Origin: Didymodactylos carnosus
Lineage: Eukaryota > Rotifera > Eurotatoria > Philodinida > Philodinidae
DNA length: 64,000 nt
Assembly: GCA_905250885.1 (NCBI GenBank)
Contig: CAJNOQ010000039.1
Location: forward strand, 1-64,000
Reading direction: 5' to 3'
A program made the translations under genes and the position numbers. Positions 44,131 to 55,003 of the stretch are shown in pieces. The notes beneath the pieces were generated by a model. The model ran no database searches, was not told the origin of the DNA, and worked only from the letters and a program-made list of their open reading frames with translations. Numbering within the stretch: the first letter of the stretch is position 1; each line of letters starts with the position of its first letter.

Positions 44131-45863
44131 CTAAACAACGTTGTATGCTTCTACGAGGCAGTTGAGATTTATCTTGGAGAGTCGCATGTGTTGCAACTGA
44201 GTGTCTCTTTTTATCCCTACATACTCTGTTCGTTTGTTACCGGTCGATACTTTTTGATATTCACTTAGCCAGTCGTAACTCCAGTCGACGTCTTCATTGA
44301 GTTCTTCTGTAATTGTATCGGAAAATAACTGTCTCAAGTACATGTAATTTGGGCGTTGATTGTGGCTAAGTTTAAATATTTTTTGAAAATAAATTTTAAA
44401 ATTATCGGGTAACTCTGAACAGAGGTCATCGATATTTTTCATCATTTTATATTTTAATTTTGCTATTCTCATTGCACGGCATGCCTGTTCTGATGTGTCA
44501 TTGCTATCCCCTAGTGTCGATCTTTGATGACGAATATTGTCATCCACTTCCCATGGCAACTGTAAACCAGTAAAATAGATGAGCATATAACCCAATGATT
44601 CCAAATCATCACGATAGGAGAGTGGACGACCTATTTGAGCGTTGATACTGCTAAATAAAATACCTAAAGTGATATGAATATGGTAGTTTTCAATTTGGAT
44701 TGTAAGCCTTTTTTACTGTTTTTTAGTTTAAAAATGGATCGTAAGAGACAACATTTTTAGACGATTTTTTCTACCTCCTGGTAGGTGAAATTTTTCTATT
44801 TCCGCTGCTGATTTCCCAGTATTTCTCTTCTTCATCTGATTCGTTTGTTCATCATCATCATCATTGCAACTAATCGAAATCATTTGTGCGAATGAAAATC
44901 CTCCAAGATATATTGTTTCTTTTCTTTTAATAATTTCACATGTCTGAAAACTGGATGGCTTAACATCACAGTACAAGATTGATTGCATATGTAAGAGTTC
45001 TAACCGCGTTATAAGTTCAATGCCAATGAGACAGACAGTTTTTAATGAAAACCCATTTTCTTCACGTTTATAATGATCAAATACGACTTGTAGATTTGGA
45101 CCAACATAATCGAATACCATTGCTCTGAATTTACGACTTGTTTTATAGTAAAGTAAACAAGGTAAACCAAGAATGTCGGGATCATGCTCTTCAACAGACT
45201 GTTGGTTACCAAATGGAATCAATGTAGAATGACGTGTCCTTTCAGGTGATGTAACATCTATACTCATCGAGATTTGTCTATTATCTGTTGAGTACTTTCT
45301 TAATAGTATAAGCGGAACTCCATTTAAGGCAGCATATACTTTATATTCATTCGCTAGAAGAAAAATTTGTGTGCTATATTATAGAGAAATAATTATGTTC
45401 GATCTTAGTAAACAAAAATATTTTCATCGAACCGTTTGTCGACCAACAAACTTATAGAAGACTCTCTTTTACCCAAATAACTGTGTTGATCTTCGTTTAA
45501 CGGTTCAATCTTGACAATAAGAGGCTGCTTTGTTATTCGATCTGTACCCGATCTCAGATCACCACTAATGTTCGATGAGATGCATGCACCTACCACATAT
45601 CTTCCTCCGAGCACTTTACCCGTGTACGCATCTTCTACAACTCCCCTTTTCTGTTGTTGCTGTTGAAGAGAGAGTGGGAGTTGATTTTGCTGGAAGAGCT
45701 GATGTTTTTGACTGAAGGTAGTAGACGATTGACGAAAAGTAGACGATGAACTTCTTGCGGATGCGTCAGTATCAGTTTGTACATCGGATGATGAGAATGG
45801 ACTACGAGAAGTTAGTAAATAACTGCTTGAGCGTGATACAGTACCAAGTGAGTAATTGGCCAT
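44131..45863 (-). CDS. Casein kinase 1-family pseudokinase, three exons
   Basis: Exons 45863-45452, 45353-44775 and 44663-44131, with GT-AG introns of 98 and 111 nt. The total is 1524 nt (507 residues), phases exact. A Ser/Gln-rich N-terminal tail of ~80 residues precedes the kinase domain. CK1 landmarks: the beta-3 lysine in PLIVKIEPL; YKVYAALNG; LLHMQSILYCDVKPSSF at the catalytic loop; LPGGILFSSINAQIG; and RDDLESLGYMLIYFTGLQLPWE, the CK1 hallmark. Deviations: the Gly loop reads ISSNISGDL in place of GSGSFGDI; the catalytic loop is YCDVKPSSF instead of HRDIKPDNF (metal-binding Asn lost); and DFG is replaced by GFS in LGGFSFAQ. The metal-binding Asp is therefore missing and activity is doubtful. 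An insertion with an Asp run (CNDDDDEQTNQMKK) is also unusual. Confidence 0.85.
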
Positions 45864-46273
45864 TTTCAACACATTTTCAGATCAATTAATTGAATATGGT
45901 CATGTTTGATTGAAAAGTATATCCTTCGGATCACATTCAACATTTTATGGCGCGACTATTCAAGAAAGTCACTTAGCATTATACATTAATTAATAGCAAC
46001 CATTCATTTGACATTTAGCTTCGTAAGAACTCATTTTCAGAGCAGAAAACTATTATTTAATGGATAATTAGCAACATCGGTTATTAAGATTGCGCTAAAG
46101 GACGGGATGCAATAAGAACAAGAATCGGTCCCATTTCAGATCATCTCGAAAGGTATCTAGAATAAAAGAGCGTACCATTTTATGGGTTTCTACACCCTTG
46201 GTTCCCCTTCGCGTCTCATATCTGTCAGAAAATCGATCAGCTTTGAACAATAGCTTCACGAGCCCATTCCGAG
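45864..46273. other. Promoter side of the kinase gene
   Basis: No feature is clear. A minus-strand frame here (RPRNGLVKLLFKADRFSDRY, near 46200) reads as possible protein but has no support. Confidence 0.3.
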
Positions 46274-46650
46274 GCCTTTTTCGTAATTTTCTCAGAATAC
46301 AACAAGTTTGAACGAAAGTCTTATATACCATTCGATGCAGCTTTAAACGGCGAACAAAACTATCTATTGCTCAATTGTTATGTACACTGCGAACATCCAC
46401 GTTTTTGCAATATTACTGTTAAAAATGACCTTTTCAGCATAGTCCACGATAGTATTTTCGTTCTTTCACCATGAGAGAACCTAGGTTGCGGTCTGTATTA
46501 TATATCAAACGAAAGCTCTTTCGAAACTCTACAAAATGGCTGGTGATTCATTTCTAGGTGAAAGTGCGAACACTCACTTTCTGGGATTTTACTACTGAAG
46601 GGTGATATTTTCAAGCATACTGGTGGATAATGTTTCTGTGTTTTTACCAT

Positions 46651-46961
46651 TATGGTGCCTCTAGACAGAATGGTTAGAAAATACCGTCTAAGATGGTTGG
46701 GCCATGTTAGAAGAATGGATGATTATCGCTTACCAAAAAAGATTCTATTTGGTAAAGTTGTTGATGGCAGTCAAGGAAGAGGAAAGCCTTTGACCGATTG
46801 GATGGATTGCGTTAGGGATGATTGTGGTCTCACTCAACCCCAGATACCAGTTGGACAGTGGGAAAGGAAATCAAAAAATAAGATCGAATGGCGTTTAACT
46901 CTCTCGTCCCTAACTTCAATCCGATGAAGAAAAAGGACAATTATTATTATTATTATTATTA
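46651..46961 (+). mobile_element. 5'-truncated LINE with 10-bp target duplication
   Basis: The open frame 46652-46924 encodes the C-terminal end of a LINE polyprotein (RWLGHVRRMDDYRLPKKILF, then GRGKPLTDWMDCVRDD), a pattern common after the reverse transcriptase of RTE-like and related LINEs. It is followed by a (TTA)n microsatellite tail at 46941-46963. TTTTTACCAT is duplicated at 46641-46650 and 46962-46971. It is inserted into the inverted-repeat element. Confidence 0.75.
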
Positions 46962-47053
46962 TTTTTACCATGAAACAGCCTAGGTTGCGGTCTACATTAT
47001 ATATCAAAACGAAGCTCTTTCAAAACTCTTGAAAATGCTATGTAATTTCTTAA

Positions 47054-47335
47054 AATATCTTTCAGAAGCTTTTCAACTGCATTATTCGATAGTCCCTTCA
47101 ATTCTCCACGAAATGAGATGTTGACCATGTTTCTACGATGTTGTGTGAAAGTGCCATAGAAAATACGATACAGATAAAAAATTCAGCATTAAAACGGATG
47201 AGTTAATATTTGTAATGTTAAACAGCGTGGAACTCTGTCATCAAAGATGGTAGAAACATGCTCAACATCTCATTTCGTGGAGAATTGAAGGGACTATCGA
47301 ATAATGCGGTTGAAAAGCTTCTGAAAGATATTTTA
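47054..47335. repeat. Nested 85-bp inverted repeat
   Basis: AAAATATCTTTCAGAAGCTT (47054) to ATGTTTCTAC (47138) is mirrored by GTAGAAACAT (47251) to AAGCTTCTGAAAGATATTTT (47335) with few differences and a ~110-nt loop. It may be a separate foldback element or an internal palindrome of the host element. Confidence 0.65.
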
Positions 47336-48053
47336 AGGTCACTAGATTTTCTGGAAAACCGGATTTTTCAGAAATCTCTTTATCAGGACCCCGAGGTCTA
47401 GAATAAGTTTTCTTCACCGAAATATATAGAACTCCATGCGCTGTTTTATTTAATACCAAGTTCAAGGTTCTACGTTAAGGAATGTGGTTAGCAGACGTTT
47501 TACAAGTTAGGCCAAATTCGCCAGAAAATGCATTTTTCCGCTGCGAGAGTAAAATGTCTATAACTTTTTTTCTAACGAGGCTAGAGACTTGCGGTTTTTA
47601 CCATTCACTTCAGCTTGCTGAGCTCTATAATACGATGCAGGTCTTGCCACTGACGTCAAAGGTCGATGTAAATGGTGGTAGGTTTTATATGGCTTGAGCC
47701 TATCCGTCGATGCCGAAAACATCACCCTTCAGTAGTAAAATCCCAGAAAGTGAGTGTTCGCACTTTCACCTAGAAATGAATCACCAGCCATTTTGTAGAG
47801 TTTCGAAAGAGCTTTCGTTTGATATATAATACAGACCGCAACCTAGGTTCTCTCATGGTGAAAGAACGAAAATACTATCGTGGACTATGCTGAAAAGGTC
47901 ATTTTTAACAGTAATATTGCAAAAACGTGGATGTCCGCAGTGTACATAACAATTGAGCAATAGATAGTTTTGTTCGCCGTTTAAAGCTGCATCGAATGGT
48001 ATATAAGACTTTCGTTCAAACTTGTTGTATTCTGAGAAAATTACGAAAAAGGC

Positions 48054-49019
48054 TGAAAACAGAAACGAAAACAGAGAGATTTTGTGATAATCTAATTTTA
48101 AAAATAACTTCCTATGTGAAGAAACAAGTTGTAATATAAGAATGTATAAAAACAAGTATCTATTTAATGTGACAGAGCCAGGAGTATTATTGATTTTCTC
48201 CCACCCACTGCTAGGCTAGTTTCATCATGCTTTCATTCTTTAATTCTACGACCCTGAATCCTTCTGTAAAGGATGGTGATGTTTCGGATTATGTTGCAGA
48301 CAGGGGATGTTCGGAGCTTTCTAATGAGAAAGAACTGAGTTTGTAAGGAGAATCTCAGGTGTTTTAAAGCGAAAATCAAACATAAACTCGAAACCGATGT
48401 TTTCATTTTCGTTTTGAAACTTTCTTTCAGTTTCTTTTCAATTTCAATCGTTGGTTTCTACTTATAAGTAGGAGTAGTACTGATTCTCGATTAGACCTCT
48501 CACTCTGTCGCCTTTCAAAGTTCGTGCAGTGTAGTTGGTGTTCTAGTTATATTTACTTTTCGATAACTCACACTGGTGAACGGTCTGTGAACGAAAACAA
48601 TCCAAAATACTAAAACGTAATGTAACTCGATCTGCACTGAACGCTGTTGAATTTTATGAAGTAAAGTTGACAAAATCAGTATTCTTCTACATATTCCGAC
48701 ATAGTACAATCCTAACATACAATAACGACAATAAATAGGAATTGCACAGGTACATTTGCAGCAGGGGAATTTTATGGAGTTTTGACCACTTTATACACAA
48801 CTTTCTTTGCAAATGTGGAGATCTATCTCACTCGAAAGAGCATCAAATTCTGATTAGGGAAATGTCTTTTAGAAAATATTAAAACATCAGCATAGGATCG
48901 GCATCATTGATTTTTTCTATAACCCATCCCCCGTATCCAGCGTTTTATTCATAAAGAAAAGTAGCCAAGACCTCATATCTTCTCCAAATGTTCTACTTGG
49001 TAGTACTATCGAAGCGGCA
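48054..49019. other. Non-coding, nothing recognised
   Basis: No supported feature. Confidence 0.35.
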
Positions 49020-49714
49020 TGCAATATAAAGCTGAACTATGTTCTATATGAAATACAGTTTTCAAAGCACCCGGAAACAACCTAAGAAGAGGAAGAACCA
49101 AGACTGGGAAAGCTGTTGGTTCTTTATTTGGGTTTATATTGTGTTTATATTTGAGAGATCCACATCAGCTGCATCTATCGCAGGTATTTTGCATATTGCT
49201 GATTGAAAATGAAACCTGGGAGATTTTAACTTGGTGTCTCTGATGAAAAAAGTTGTTTAAATTCTGGTTAAGAGGAGAGACAGGAACTGCAACAAGTTGG
49301 TCAAAAAAATATACTAGTAAAATAAAGGTTTCTCGGAACGTATAATAACCACAGTCCTGTGTTTTTTACCAAAAGTTAACATTTCTGATACTTTTTAGTT
49401 TATTCTTTGATATCCGATGCCTTTCATCATGAGAACAAATTTGGTTCATGCGAGTGGTTCAATAACCGTTATGTTTTTGCTTTGACCGTCGATATAATAA
49501 GACACGATGCATGGTGGCATTAAACTACATAAAACTTCAGGACAACATGTATCGTACTTAATGATGTTAATAAAATTAACTTTTTTGTTTCTGGAGATTC
49601 AATTTACTAAAGTCGTAACACTCGAATCGTTGCTTTCTCATGCGAAAGAATTGAAGATTATCTGACTTTTTCTTGCATATATTTCGTATAGAACATAGCT
49701 CCGCTTTATAGTGA
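49020..49714. repeat. Short distant inverted repeat
   Basis: AATATAAAGCTGAACTATGT with TCTATATGAAATA (49023-49055) pairs roughly with TATTTCGTATAGAACATAGC and TCCGCTTTATA (49679-49709). The ~625-bp interior is non-coding. Possibly an old element. Confidence 0.35.
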
Positions 49715-49739
49715 TATTGTGTAACGTGCAACAAAGCAT

Positions 49740-50105
49740 CACCAGTTGAAGATGACGGAGGAAAACCGAAGTGAGGCTCGGATTAGAGGCCGGTCTTTAG
49801 TAAATGCTCTAAGAACTGTTGATGTTCTCTAGAATTTAACTCGATACGCATAAGAGAAAAAGTAGGTCGGTAATTATCTACCAAAGAAGCGTTTCCTTTC
49901 TTGTAAACAAGTGTCATAGTAGCTGTTCCACTGAGATGGAAATATACCTACTGAGAGTGATAACTTGAAAATGTGAAGCAGCTGATAAGAAGCAACAGGT
50001 AAGCATAATTGGATAAATTTTATCGAAAAACCGGCGATATTAACAACAGTCTTTCTCATCGATCCAACTGCCTTAACAATATCAGCGAGCGTAATAGACA
50101 CATCT
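49740..50105 (-). mobile_element. LINE reverse transcriptase fragment
   Basis: The minus-strand frame 50101-49874 gives ADIVKAVGSMRKTVVNIAGF, then FKLSLSVGIFPSQWN, the start of a LINE RT domain (the G.FP..WK word). It continues in degraded form to a RP..L-like region near 49860. Frame changes and stops are present and there is no catalytic FADD box. Clade undetermined. Confidence 0.55.
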
Positions 50106-50300
50106 GTAAACTTAGACCGACATAGACTCCAACTCCATTTTCAAATTTTCAACTCCAACTCCAACTTTCTCAACAAAAATCTCAACTTCCGTTTCACTCC
50201 GGTTGCTTCACTTTTGTAAGGAAGATTTTTCGGTTTTCAGCAGGATTCTGGACCGTTTTTAGCAGGATTTTGAGCTTTTTCCGGCAGGAAAGCGCAAAGA
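50106..50300. repeat. ACTCCAACTCC / AGCAGGATT motif clusters
   Basis: ACTCCAACTCCA occurs at 50126 and CAACTCCAACTCCAAC near 50150-50165. The related AGCAGGATTTTG is repeated near 50240-50290. It resembles another motif-rich transposon end. Confidence 0.4.
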
Positions 50301-50504
50301 ACTTCCGAATTCACTCGTGAATACAGCCACTCAATCGTTTAGAAGATCAGTTTACAATTATTGAATATTTTCAAACAATGCAAAACGGAGCTGAGAATAA
50401 AATTGGGTAAAAGAATCGGGTCGTTTTTGCTTGGGATATAGAGCCCTTTACTAAGAAAAGTATCTGCCTACATTTTGTCGTAATTTTCTTGTTTTCTCGA
50501 GAAC

Positions 50505-50824
50505 GAAGAACAGTTAATCCTTTTCTTGTAAGGAAGGTTGATAAGTCAGACATAATGAATTTTCTCTTCCTAATCAATTTATTTAAATTCAATTGTGACG
50601 TTTGGTTGATCTCAGATCAACTTCATCAGACAAAAAGTACAAATTTAATTTTCTTAAAAAATTAAAATGGAGTCTTTAAAATGGAGGACTTTTAATTTTC
50701 TTAGGAAATTAAAAGTTTGTACTTTTTATCTGATGAAGTTGATCTGAGATCAACGAAACGTCACAACTGAATTTAAATAAATTGATTAGGAAGAGAAAAT
50801 TCATTATGTCTGAAGAACAGTTAA
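50505..50824. mobile_element. Foldback element flanked by 13-bp direct repeats
   Basis: GAAGAACAGTTAA occurs at 50505-50517 and 50812-50824. Between them, arms at 50547-50650 and 50710-50815 are near-perfect reverse complements (CAGACATAATGAATTTTCTC ... GAGAAAATTCATTATGTCTG; GATCTCAGATCAAC ... GTTGATCTGAGATC). The loop is ~60 nt. Non-coding. Confidence 0.65.
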
Positions 50825-51119
50825 GAGCCAATTTTTTCTTATATAGTACAACTCTATTAATACTACGTTGGTGTAAACATTTTATCGTTTCTGCTACTTT
50901 TTTTTGCGAAAAGTCTTCTTTCTTGTGACCATCTTTGGTTTTCTGAACCTCAAATTCTAGCTGAGAAAAATCAGTTTTAAATCTTCTCCCATAAAAACAA
51001 AAAAAAGTGTATTATGTCGGACCTTCTTTCTCTCAGAATGACCAACAAATACGTTCACATAAGAAGAATGTACCAGTTACAAAATGAACAAAAAATAATT
51101 TTTCTCTCGAAATTCTAGA
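50825..51119. other. Non-coding, nothing recognised
   Basis: No supported feature. Confidence 0.35.
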
Positions 51120-51391
51120 CAAAATCCTACGCACTTCTTGTCTATTTTCTACTAGAATTTCACAAGACTCTAACATTTAGGATCCACCTAGCAACTTCCT
51201 AACAGGATCCTACTACGATCTGACTTAACGCTGTTTAGGATCCGAACGGAATCTTAGAAAGTCGTATGACTTTCGGGTATACGTGATTTCATTAGGATTC
51301 TGTAGTATTTTGCTCGAATCCTAAGAAATTAAAGCAAATCCTAGTAGGATACGTCTCGGATCCTGTCAGAAAACTCATAGGACTTTACTGG
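51120..51391 (-). mobile_element. AGGATCCTA-motif element, copy 1
   Basis: Dense AGGATCC, TAGGATTC and CCTACTAGGAT words. Its reverse complement starts CCCCAGTAAAGTCCTATGAG and aligns with the copy at 59155 (shared TATCCTA(C/T)TAGGATTT, CTACAGAAT.CTAA.GAAATCA). Nonautonomous; superfamily unknown. Confidence 0.55.
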
Positions 51392-52829
51392 GGAATACTT
51401 TCACGAAAAAACTCAATTATGTGTGAATAGATGACGTCAAAACTGCGAAATTCTCGAACTGAATATCTCGGCCTGATAAAGTGCCTGATTCCCGGTAAAA
51501 TTGAATGCTTTTGTTCCCGAAAATCACGTTAATTCCTCGACAGTATCATCCCAGTCGACACCCTTAAAACAACCCAAAAATCATCAGTAAAAGCTGGTTT
51601 TCCAAAATTCCCTAATAAACAGTAAAGCAAACATACTGTTGGATAGCCCTTGAAATTCTCTACAAACTGAACTAGTCGGATAATCTACATCGATCGGCCC
51701 AGTCACCAGAAGATGCAAAAAACACGTTAGACCTACGGAAAACAGCTGAAGAATGCTCCTTTCGAAGTTCTTTCTGTCATAATGAACAATTATATATTTT
51801 TCAAAACTAATTGACCATCCTTCTGTCATATCATTAATTGGTTAACAATTTCTCATTAGTACCTTGTTTGCATTAATCTGGATTAATTTGCTTGTCTAAT
51901 CTAAAAGTAATTCATTTCTTTTCTTTTCCTGTCTGTTTTTGTTTTTTAGTCGCCAGGTCAAAACAACGCCCAATAACAGGCATAATAGAATTGATATAAA
52001 TTAAGATGCAACGTACTAAGTTTTTTTAACACAGACTGTGGTATTCTGTCCGATCTCTGACCTGTTTTTCCTAAATGTGGTTGAAGTGCATTCTTTTCTG
52101 TGTATTATTTTATTCGAAATTCTATTTTTCTTACATCTTCACCTCCGTTAGCTGATTAAACTAAAAGCCGATGTTTTTACCAAAGACTACTGACAGGCAA
52201 AAGAATATGCTAGGCAAACATTAGTTACCTTTCGGCATTGCTTACGTCCTAAAATCCAATTTTTGGCTTTATGCAGATCGACTCTTGTATCACAGCATTT
52301 ACGTCTGTTTAGATAATACACATTCTTCTAACCACAAACAGAATTTGATGGTCGGTTAGAACAAGATAAAAATAAATATAATGAACAATTGAAAGAAATT
52401 GGTAGAAAATTGAATAAACCGGAATTAAGAAATATTTCATCTGCAGTGCAGTGCAGTGCGCATGCGAAAAAGAGCCGTAACATGGTCAAAAATTTAACTC
52501 TCACGTTTTTAAAATATTCCTGGATTCTCCGCCCAAAACTGGAGTTACGAAAAAATTTTTAGACTTCTAGACCTAAGTTGGGCTGACTTATAGAATTTAT
52601 AAGATCGGGACCATCGAAAAGGTGTTAAAAATGGCACGTCGTGAATATTTTATCTGTGACGCCGCCATTTTTGAATATTTAGAGTGCAGATTTGTTCATA
52701 CGCCTAATATTTCGTAAACTCACTAAAAAAAAGTAATTTTATTCCAAGAATTTCATTTTCTACAACTATGATTTTTCACTTGTCTGGATTCTAAAAACTC
52801 TGCATGCAACTGTAAAATAACTTAAAAGT
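51392..52829. other. Non-coding, nothing recognised
   Basis: No supported gene. A GCAGT triplication (CTGCAGTGCAGTGCAGTGCG) near 52441 is the only local oddity. Confidence 0.35.
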
Positions 52830-53210
52830 ATGCGTTTTGTTTAGTTTTGGTCAGCTTTTCTCAACAAAACAAGCGGTAGCTCATGAAATTATAGGCAAAA
52901 TATCGCGAAGGTCAATACCATATCCATATGCTTTACATGTGTCTCAAACGTTGGTGAGTATACAATTATGTCATCTAAATACACCAATGCGCTGTCCCAG
53001 CAACCTAATACTGAATTGATTACCCGTTGGAATGTTGCTGGTGCGTTTGATAGCCCAAATGGCAATACATTGAATTCATAAAACTTGTGTCAATTCACAC
53101 CTTAAATTTATCAACTCTAGAATATTCCGCTTTTCGTGTAAACTTAAATATAAATATACGCTATTTTTGTGCAAAAGATACCTTCTTCAGTAACTTAATA
53201 AACTACTTAT
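52830..53210 (-). mobile_element. Ty3/gypsy-type reverse transcriptase fossil
   Basis: The minus strand carries the RT core words LPFGLSNAPATFQR and ALVYLDDIIVYS typical of Ty3/gypsy-class retroelements. Only a short piece of pol survives. It is broken and old; no flanking long terminal repeats were identified. Confidence 0.65.
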
Positions 53211-53417
53211 ACGCAACAACGTATACCGGACCTAACACTCACTTTTCGTGAATAATAAGTAAATAGGTCAACTCATAGTACATTATTTCGATTACATTGT
53301 CAGTATTGTTTTCTGTCATTCTTAAGGATAATGGTAAACAAAACGAAATACAATAGTTAAGATTTCAAACATTTCATCCAACACTTTTTACAGAAAATCA
53401 AATTCAACATATTTTCC

Positions 53418-53577
53418 AGGGGCGTCTATCCTGAGGGACGTTTGAGGTGCAATGCCGCAAACAAACATAAGGTGGTACGCTTTTTTGCTGTAGAAATTAA
53501 TTTTTTAGGTGGTACACTGAGTGATTGAACCTTCGAAGTGCTACAAAATGCCTCAACAGGTGGGGATAGACGCCCTT
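53418..53577. mobile_element. 160-bp MITE with AGGGGCGTCTATCC termini
   Basis: The left end AGGGGCGTCTATCC pairs with the right end GGATAGACGCCCTT. GGGACGTTTGAGGTGCAAT and the mirrored ATTTTGTAGCA..GAGGCATTTTG side are partly related. Flanks ATTTTCC and ATATTTCC are similar, a possible imperfect target duplication. No coding. Confidence 0.6.
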
Positions 53578-53799
53578 GATATTTCCACATCTAAAAGTTG
53601 CGCATACAATAACCAAACATCTGTGGCACATCAAAAAGGTTTTATAAAGAAACAAACATACTACACTAAGCGTAGAAATTGATACCTTTAGAAGTTTAAC
53701 ATTTCGATACAGCCAGCATCCACTTTTGTAAGCTTGACACACGCATCAGCACTTGGTAAAATGGAAAGTTAAAAATACTATTTCAATCACAATTTTTCT

Positions 53800-53930
53800 T
53801 TCCTAATGGAACTTCTTGATCCAAGAAGCTGCAAGAAAGCAAGAAAAAAACAAGTGGGACACTTCTTGCGGCAAGAAATGTTTCTTGCTTTCTTGTCTCA
53901 AGATCTTGAGCCAAGAAATATTACACTCGT
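53800..53930. repeat. CAAGAA/TTCTTG motif cluster
   Basis: More than ten CAAGAA or TTCTTG words in ~130 bp on both strands, e.g. TTCTTGATCCAAGAAG and CTTGCGGCAAGAAATG. Another motif-dense element of unknown borders. Confidence 0.45.
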
Positions 53931-54095
53931 TCTTCGATTTCTTTTTATGGTCATTTCAATTTCGGTTATAGAAAGAGCACGGCTTCTTGTGAAAGATACA
54001 CGTGTATTTGTTGCTATGTATATGTATTTAGGCTATTTGTTATATTTCTAACGTTTATCAACGTCAAAGAATTTATGTACCCAATATATAACATT

Positions 54096-54145
54096 AGAGC
54101 CGTAGCAAATAAGTAATGTTAACATTGCTTATTTCCTACGGCTCT
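54096..54145. repeat. 50-bp loopless palindrome
   Basis: AGAGCCGTAGCAAATAAG... to ...CTTATTTCCTACGGCTCT is self-complementary over its full 50 bp around 54120/54121 with two mismatched pairs. It lies 9 bp before repeat copy B. Confidence 0.75.
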
Positions 54146-54154
54146 ATTTATTCT

Positions 54155-54848
54155 TCTCATTTTAAACGGGACGAGAAAACCATGTCTCGTATATAAGGTA
54201 CTTATTTCTTGCAATGGTCTTGAGACCATTTTTATTATATTCGAATTATTTGCAGTTTATATTTCCTTTTTAACATTTTTGAAGTAGAATTAAATCTAAA
54301 AATAACTAATTTATAGAGTAAGTACACGGTAGTGCCAGTGAGTGAGAGAATAGGGACAGAAATCCTGTCTACTTTACTCTCGCACAGTTAAATGATGAAA
54401 TCTAAGAATTTTCTCGATGTATAGGCTCAATCAACGTTTAGTGTGCAAAGATTTCAAAATAAAAATGCACAGAAGTGAGAAATGCATCCAGGATTGATGT
54501 TTTTTATAACAATTGTGAGTATTCTCAGTGTAAGATCGCTTTGCTGTTAGTGACTTTCAGGATGTGGCAACGATCAGTTCGGTTCTGTTCGACGTACAAA
54601 GGATTGGGGCTCAGCCATTCCGCCTCATTCACACAATATTAGATTGGCTCTAATAACGAACTGATCCTAGCGATAATATTTACGGGTATACATTCTCTGA
54701 CAGTCCAGGCGTGAATGTTTTCACATACGGCAAACGTTACCTTATCGGTAATATTCACACGTGAACCACAAAACATCAATCATCTTCACTTTTATTTTGA
54801 GATCGAATGCCAGTTATATGTAGAACCTTAATTGAGAAATACATGAAA
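54155..54848. repeat. ~700-bp dispersed repeat, copy B
   Basis: Aligns with 34731-35470: TCTCATTTTAAACGGGACGA, TATATAAGG, GATCAGTTCGGTTCTGTTCG, ATTAGATTGGCTCTAATAAC, CGAACTGATCCTAGCGATAA and ATTGAGAAATACATGA in the same order and spacing. The substitution level suggests a moderately old pair. Its distal end interrupts an apparent gene start on the minus strand. Confidence 0.6.
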
Positions 54849-54967
54849 GAACTTGAAGAAGTCTTAGATTGAAGCTGCTTAGAAGTAATAATTGAATCTT
54901 TCTCAAAGTTTTCATCAAGATCGCTACATAAGAATTCATTGACGTTAAGATAAATTGTTTGTTGCAT
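54849..54967 (-). pseudogene. Truncated start of an unknown gene
   Basis: The ATG at 54967 opens MQQTIYLNVNEFLCSDLDEN, then SIITSKQLQSKTSSSSF, and runs into repeat copy B at ~54848. It looks like a genuine N-terminus, with acidic and Ser-rich sequence below a TATA box, whose remainder has been cut off. No family recognised. Confidence 0.35.
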
Positions 54968-54995
54968 TTTTACGTTCCTGTATTTGAATTGTCTC

Positions 54996-55003
54996 TTTTT
55001 ATA
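54996..55003 (-). promoter_or_regulatory. TATA box upstream of the 54.97-kb start
   Basis: TATAAAAA on the minus strand, 29-36 bp above the ATG at 54967, in an otherwise GC-containing context (CGCGTATAAAAAGAG). Confidence 0.35.

Larger units (their letters stand above)
46274..48053. mobile_element. 1.8-kb element with 339-bp terminal inverted repeats
   Basis: The left arm 46274-46612 and right arm 47715-48053 have equal length and are nearly identical: outer GCCTTTTTCGTAATTTTCTC, inner GGGTGAT(A/G)TTTTC. The interior holds a nested LINE tail, a partial extra copy of arm sequence in direct orientation (46970-47033 resembles 46470-46533), and a second inverted repeat (47054-47335). No transposase is present. 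It is nonautonomous; the superfamily is not determined and no target duplication was recognised. Confidence 0.72.

Noticed and set aside
47853-48155. Minus-strand 100-codon frame (similar to 46095-46331 region)
   Set aside because: It lies in the right arm of the 339-bp inverted repeat; the same sequence in the left arm shows it is repeat DNA, not a gene.
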